This document shows positions 60,010 through 64,000 of a stretch of 64,000 nucleotides of DNA, in pieces. The translations under genes and the position numbers were made by a program. Under the pieces are notes generated by a model, which saw nothing but the letters and a program-made list of their open reading frames with translations, made no database searches and was not told the DNA's origin. Every line of letters starts with the position of its first letter. Within the stretch, counting starts at the first letter, position 1. Origin of the DNA: Ligula intestinalis (taxonomy: Eukaryota > Platyhelminthes > Cestoda > Diphyllobothriidea > Diphyllobothriidae); NCBI GenBank assembly GCA_036362985.1, contig JAYGXS010000003.1, positions 33,495,285 through 33,559,284 on the forward strand. The letters run 5' to 3'.

Positions 60010-63000
60010 ATTTATGCACCTTCAAAGAGCTGTATCCTGAAGAGTTTCGATGCACATTAAATGCGCTACCCCAAATTTATTTAACACGAGATAGGCAGTA
60101 ATAAGGGTTAAATGGTTGGGGCATATCAAAAAAGGAAAATAATGTAAACAGCAGAGTAGCTAAAAGTATAAGAAATATAAATTATTATTTAAGTTATTAG
60201 GACCGCTTGTTTATGTGTAAATAAGTTTTGCTGACAGCGATCACAAGGAAAGAAATGACCAGCACTACTTTATTCACAGCTACTGGCTTGCCATGTCGGA
60301 GGTCGTACTAAATAAGGTGTGATACAGAAATCAAGGTAGCACTGAGCTGTTCTATCATTAAGTGCATTGGTTGCTTCACTGCATTGCGTGTTATAACTGA
60401 ACACAAAGTAAAGATGATAACAAGCCACCATCTTGGAAGCATTGCCGGGCATTGAGAGGCAAAACCTTTGCCGAGGACTATATATGTCGTACAAGAATAA
60501 AGAGGAGCCTACAAAATTTTAAAGAATAAACCAACAGAGTAACCACGTTTCTAAACCTAAACCAAGAACTTTGATTTTGAGTCTGGGTTAGCTGTAGAGC
60601 CCAGTTGCAACCTTGGACCGCATGTGATTGCAGTGCCAATCGATGCCTTATTTACGTTGGTTCACGCTATCCTTGTCTACCCGACTGTCGCCAAAGTAGC
60701 CCTTACACCTAAAAGCGTTCGCCTGAAGTCAACAGGTGTTCCATATTGTACTTTAGGACAGAAACTTCCTTCCACCCGACCGTCAGTCTAAGATGGAAGT
60801 TACCCTCTGGTCCCTTCCGGCAAAAGTAACTGAGATCAAAAAATACACAAACAAAATAGACGGGCTGGTCACTTCTAATCCAGACGTGAACGTAGGGTTA
60901 TCGAAGACGGTTTATTATGCATGGGGATATTTCCTTACGCATAAGCGGTTTTCTGCCATCCTTTTCAGATTGAAAAGAAGACGTGCACTGAAAATAGGGT
61001 AAAATGGACAAAGGGCTGTAACACACATCTCTATTGGGACTAACGACACTCCTTCAAGTAGGGTTGACTTTAGTTTAATTTGATGCGCAGCTGATTAGAA
61101 ACCTTTAACTAAAAATTCATGATGAATCGTGTCTAAGGCTTTCTTATAAGACACACCGTACTGTACTATACATGACCCCTACTTATTTCGTTCTAATAAG
61201 CCTGCTTTCTTATGTACGAATTCAGCATTTACCCCTCCATTACACTCCTCGCAGGGAAATCTTTAGCGTCCTGTTGGAACTTTTATTTTTTGTTACTTTT
61301 AGTTTAGTTTAGCCTAGTATAGTTAGCTTAGTTTTAGTTTAGATTTTATTTTGTTAGCAACATGCGGTTGCTCTTTGGCTTACCGTACTTCAAGATCTGT
61401 CCAAATGCAGTAGAGACCATCCAGAGTTTTAAAAAGCGAAAAAACCTATATTTCATGCCTTTAATTTAGTCTCGAAAATTCGATATAAAGTCGATACACG
61501 ATTATGTCCAGTTTGGAGGTAATAGTTGCGTCGCTTTCGTTTCTTATTAATTTTATTTCTCATTCTTCGTATCATCCGCTTTTATGTTGGCAAAAATTTG
61601 TTTATTTAATTAACTGTCTCTATTATCTTCTACTTTTATGCGGTATACTTTTTGAGTTATTTTTCCTTCCTTTCGATACGGCTATCCCATATAACCACTA
61701 TTACGCCCGGTCCTAGATTACACAGGCGAGAGATTTTTTTTTTATTGTGGCAAGCGGACCTCAAATTTAAATATTTAAGTGCTGTTACCTCCGATGTATG
61801 GCATGCATTATCAAAGAGGCGGTACAGAAATATAGTACAGGTGGAAAAGTAACTTAGAATGAACATGAGAACTGGTTCTTGAACCTATTATAGTTAGGTT
61901 TACGGAACGCTATAAAAAGAACAGGGAATTGTTGTAAACCAGCATATCAGCTTCACGTTTTGACTCTGCTGCTGTTTACATCCATCTTATCGGCCACTGC
62001 AGAACTGAACTGTGTCCTTCAGCCTGATTGCATAACCTGATTCTCACACGCCCGAGGCTCAACATATGTATGAGCAAATCCAAAGGCAATTTTTCGTTCG
62101 AGACTTCTAGAAGTAATATTGAACGGCAATATTCTGTTAAGGTAGTAACAAGTTCCAATTTCCACCACCTCAGCATTCAAACTGCAGCAGATCGCACCCG
62201 AATATTCGCCTAAAGTAAATATTCTTTATTGGACTGCACACTGCAAACGACGGAACACGATCGAGTGGCCGTTTGAATTTGGCCTCCTTATTTCCACTTA
62301 CATATTATTTATGTAGGTTTTCAACTTGAATCGGATAGAGACAGTTTCCCCAGCTAGAAGTTTGTGTTGTCTGGTACTTAAAGTGAGGGTCCTCACACCG
62401 TCGGATGTGAACGACTATCCGTCATCCCCATTGGTTTACAAAAAATCGAGATTTGCGGTCTAATCAGACAGCCGCCCTTTAAAAGTAACGCTCTTTGCAG
62501 TACCTTATACTATGGCCATCCATGAAGGTTCGACTCTACACGCATTCACGAGCACCAACTGGCAGTGAAAAGACGTGACCATTTATCCGAAGTGGCTTTA
62601 CATAGTCTTCATACAAGACACAGCTTTGCACGGGACAAAACACGCATAGTCATAGTGAGCTCCTGCAAAAAAGGCCGAGAATTTCTTGAGGTCATGCACT
62701 CCGATGATTAATGCATTAACGGACACGTAGGGTTAAATGGAATTTGTAAATATGTCAAAGATCAATGGAGGAGAAGAGGGCCGCAAAATATAGACTGACA
62801 GAAACCAAAGCTACCAATCAGCTCCCACTTTATAAGACTATGGATTTTTTGCACACATTTGACATTTCCATTGTTCGCTGCACACTATCGCTAACCTGAC
62901 GACGACCTTGGGAAGCAGTATTGACAATGCACTTATTAAATTTGCCTTTTTTTGTCTCAAATAACACTTTTTCTTTAATTTACATTTCTTGGGTTGCATG

Positions 63001-63240
63001 ATTTCCCATGTTTACGAATACAGAGTCTCCTTCAGCCCACGATCGTTGGCACAGTCCTGTTTGATGCCATTAGTTATGCAAACAAAGTTAGGTTTCTACA
63101 GAAAAAACGGGCTATTTCTTAGGTTGCATCAAGCAGTCATCGTGTGTAGGCGGAAGTATGCAGTTGGCGTCCCTACCTACAGGATTGACTCACCTAAAGA
63201 CGGTTTCGAAAGTACATCCAAAGGAAATGACTGTCCAGCT
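60010..63240. other. AT-rich stretch, no supported gene
   Basis: Short frames only. I found no family match, tRNA or splice-bounded exon. Confidence 0.4.
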
Positions 63241-63252
63241 TTTGGGCAGTCG

Positions 63253-63378
63253 GGCTTGCGTAGGCTGACGAAGCTCTTTACGTCGATAAATGTGCTGGAC
63301 AGATTTCGCCCACTTTTTCTTTCGGCCGTTTCGTTGCCTTTCAAGTGGGTGGGCGCGACTGCAGCTGACAGCCAGCGG
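63253..63378 (+). repeat. dispersed repeat R2, copy 2
   Basis: Partner of 59863-60003, same orientation, sharing GGCGCGACTGCAGCTG at the 3' side. Confidence 0.6.
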
Positions 63379-63447
63379 AATGTAGGTCCGTACGTTGGGC
63401 TAGGTGCATTATGAAGAGATGTCTGGTATACAATCAATTTGCTTCTA

Positions 63448-63804
63448 TCAACTGGAACTGTAGATGGACGAATCAGGCGTGAAATCAGAAGACAATTTCC
63501 TGAACACTTTGAAGTAATTTTCTGGCTCAACTGAAAAAATGTAATCTGGAAGAATAGTGAAATTATTCCAGAGGAAATTATGAGCTTCATTTCTAAACGT
63601 GCTGTGATTTTGGAAATCGTCCGCCAAACGAGAGGGGGACGTTTTGTTGAGTTTAAAATCCAACGGTTGTGTCAGAAAGGGGCAAAATATTGGTTCAGAT
63701 ATTGGGTCACCACCTCCACTGGTAGTGTGCTTAATCGAATATTGTCTGGCCTCTACTATTGCTGCTACTACATTACGCTTAAATGGGACCTCTATCATAC
63801 ACAA
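63448..63804 (-). mobile_element. LINE C-terminal relic
   Basis: The minus-strand frame ends with FRNEAHNFLWNNFTILPDYI, then YFKVFRKLSSDF, which matches the common LINE tail pattern xFxxRVVNxWNxLPxxI...FKxxL. The preceding part has no clear RT motif. It is partial. Confidence 0.5.
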
Positions 63805-64000
63805 GACATTGGTCGTCCTGACTAAAATTATCCATCACTCTCGATACAGTTTCTGCAAGCCCTTTTTGAAAATTAATTAATTGTACTCCCCAATCTTGTT
63901 CCTAAACTACATCTCAAACGTTTTTTGAAACATACGAAGCCTTCTTTAAGGGATATAGTGCGGAACTTTGCTCGATGCAAGGAAAACATCGGCTGTTATA

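Overview
The window is eukaryotic genomic DNA and looks like a flatworm, possibly a large-genome tapeworm or fluke. Two things suggest this. The one well-resolved gene carries introns of only 30, 32 and 34 bp with GT..AG ends, a known habit of parasitic flatworms. The repeats are CR1-like and RTE-like LINEs, Penelope-like elements and a Ty3/gypsy pol. The species cannot be named from the sequence alone. There are two assembly gaps: 400 N at 2054-2453 and 10 N at 29872-29881.

Layout. 0.5-6.4 kb: an almost intact CR1-like LINE on the minus strand, with a suspicious near-identical 1,118 bp duplication on both sides of the 400 N gap. 7.5-8.5 kb: a 989 bp element with very long inverted ends. 8.8 kb: an orphan LINE 3' tail. 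9.2-13.8 kb: a second, more decayed LINE (minus) whose ORF1 contains an internal duplication. 14.9-20.7 kb: a dispersed repeat, a LINE relic and a Penelope-like relic. 21.1-24.3 kb: a third LINE (plus), split by a 353 bp mariner-type miniature element.

27.8-33.5 kb holds a complete protein-coding gene on the plus strand: a seven-exon DDX21/DDX50-type nucleolar DEAD-box RNA helicase (690 codons). An RTE-type reverse transcriptase fragment sits inside its last intron. 35.7-40.9 kb is a graveyard of Penelope-like fragments plus a Ty3/gypsy RNase H-integrase block. 43.2-46.4 kb holds the last two recognisable exons of a PINCH/LIMS-type LIM gene (minus strand). No earlier exon was found up to the right edge.

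46.5-64 kb is AT-rich and mostly non-coding. It contains TTAGGG-like degenerate repeats, a diverged tandem repeat at 48.6-49.2 kb, two interleaved inverted-repeat clusters at 51.6-52.8 kb, a Penelope-like GIY-YIG relic at 53.7-54.4 kb, one unassigned candidate exon at 57.2-57.4 kb and a LINE C-terminal relic at 63.5-63.8 kb.

The two host genes have unrelated jobs: ribosome biogenesis and RNA remodelling for the helicase, integrin-adhesion scaffolding for PINCH. Nothing suggests an operon. Most of the window's structure comes from nested and degraded transposable elements.
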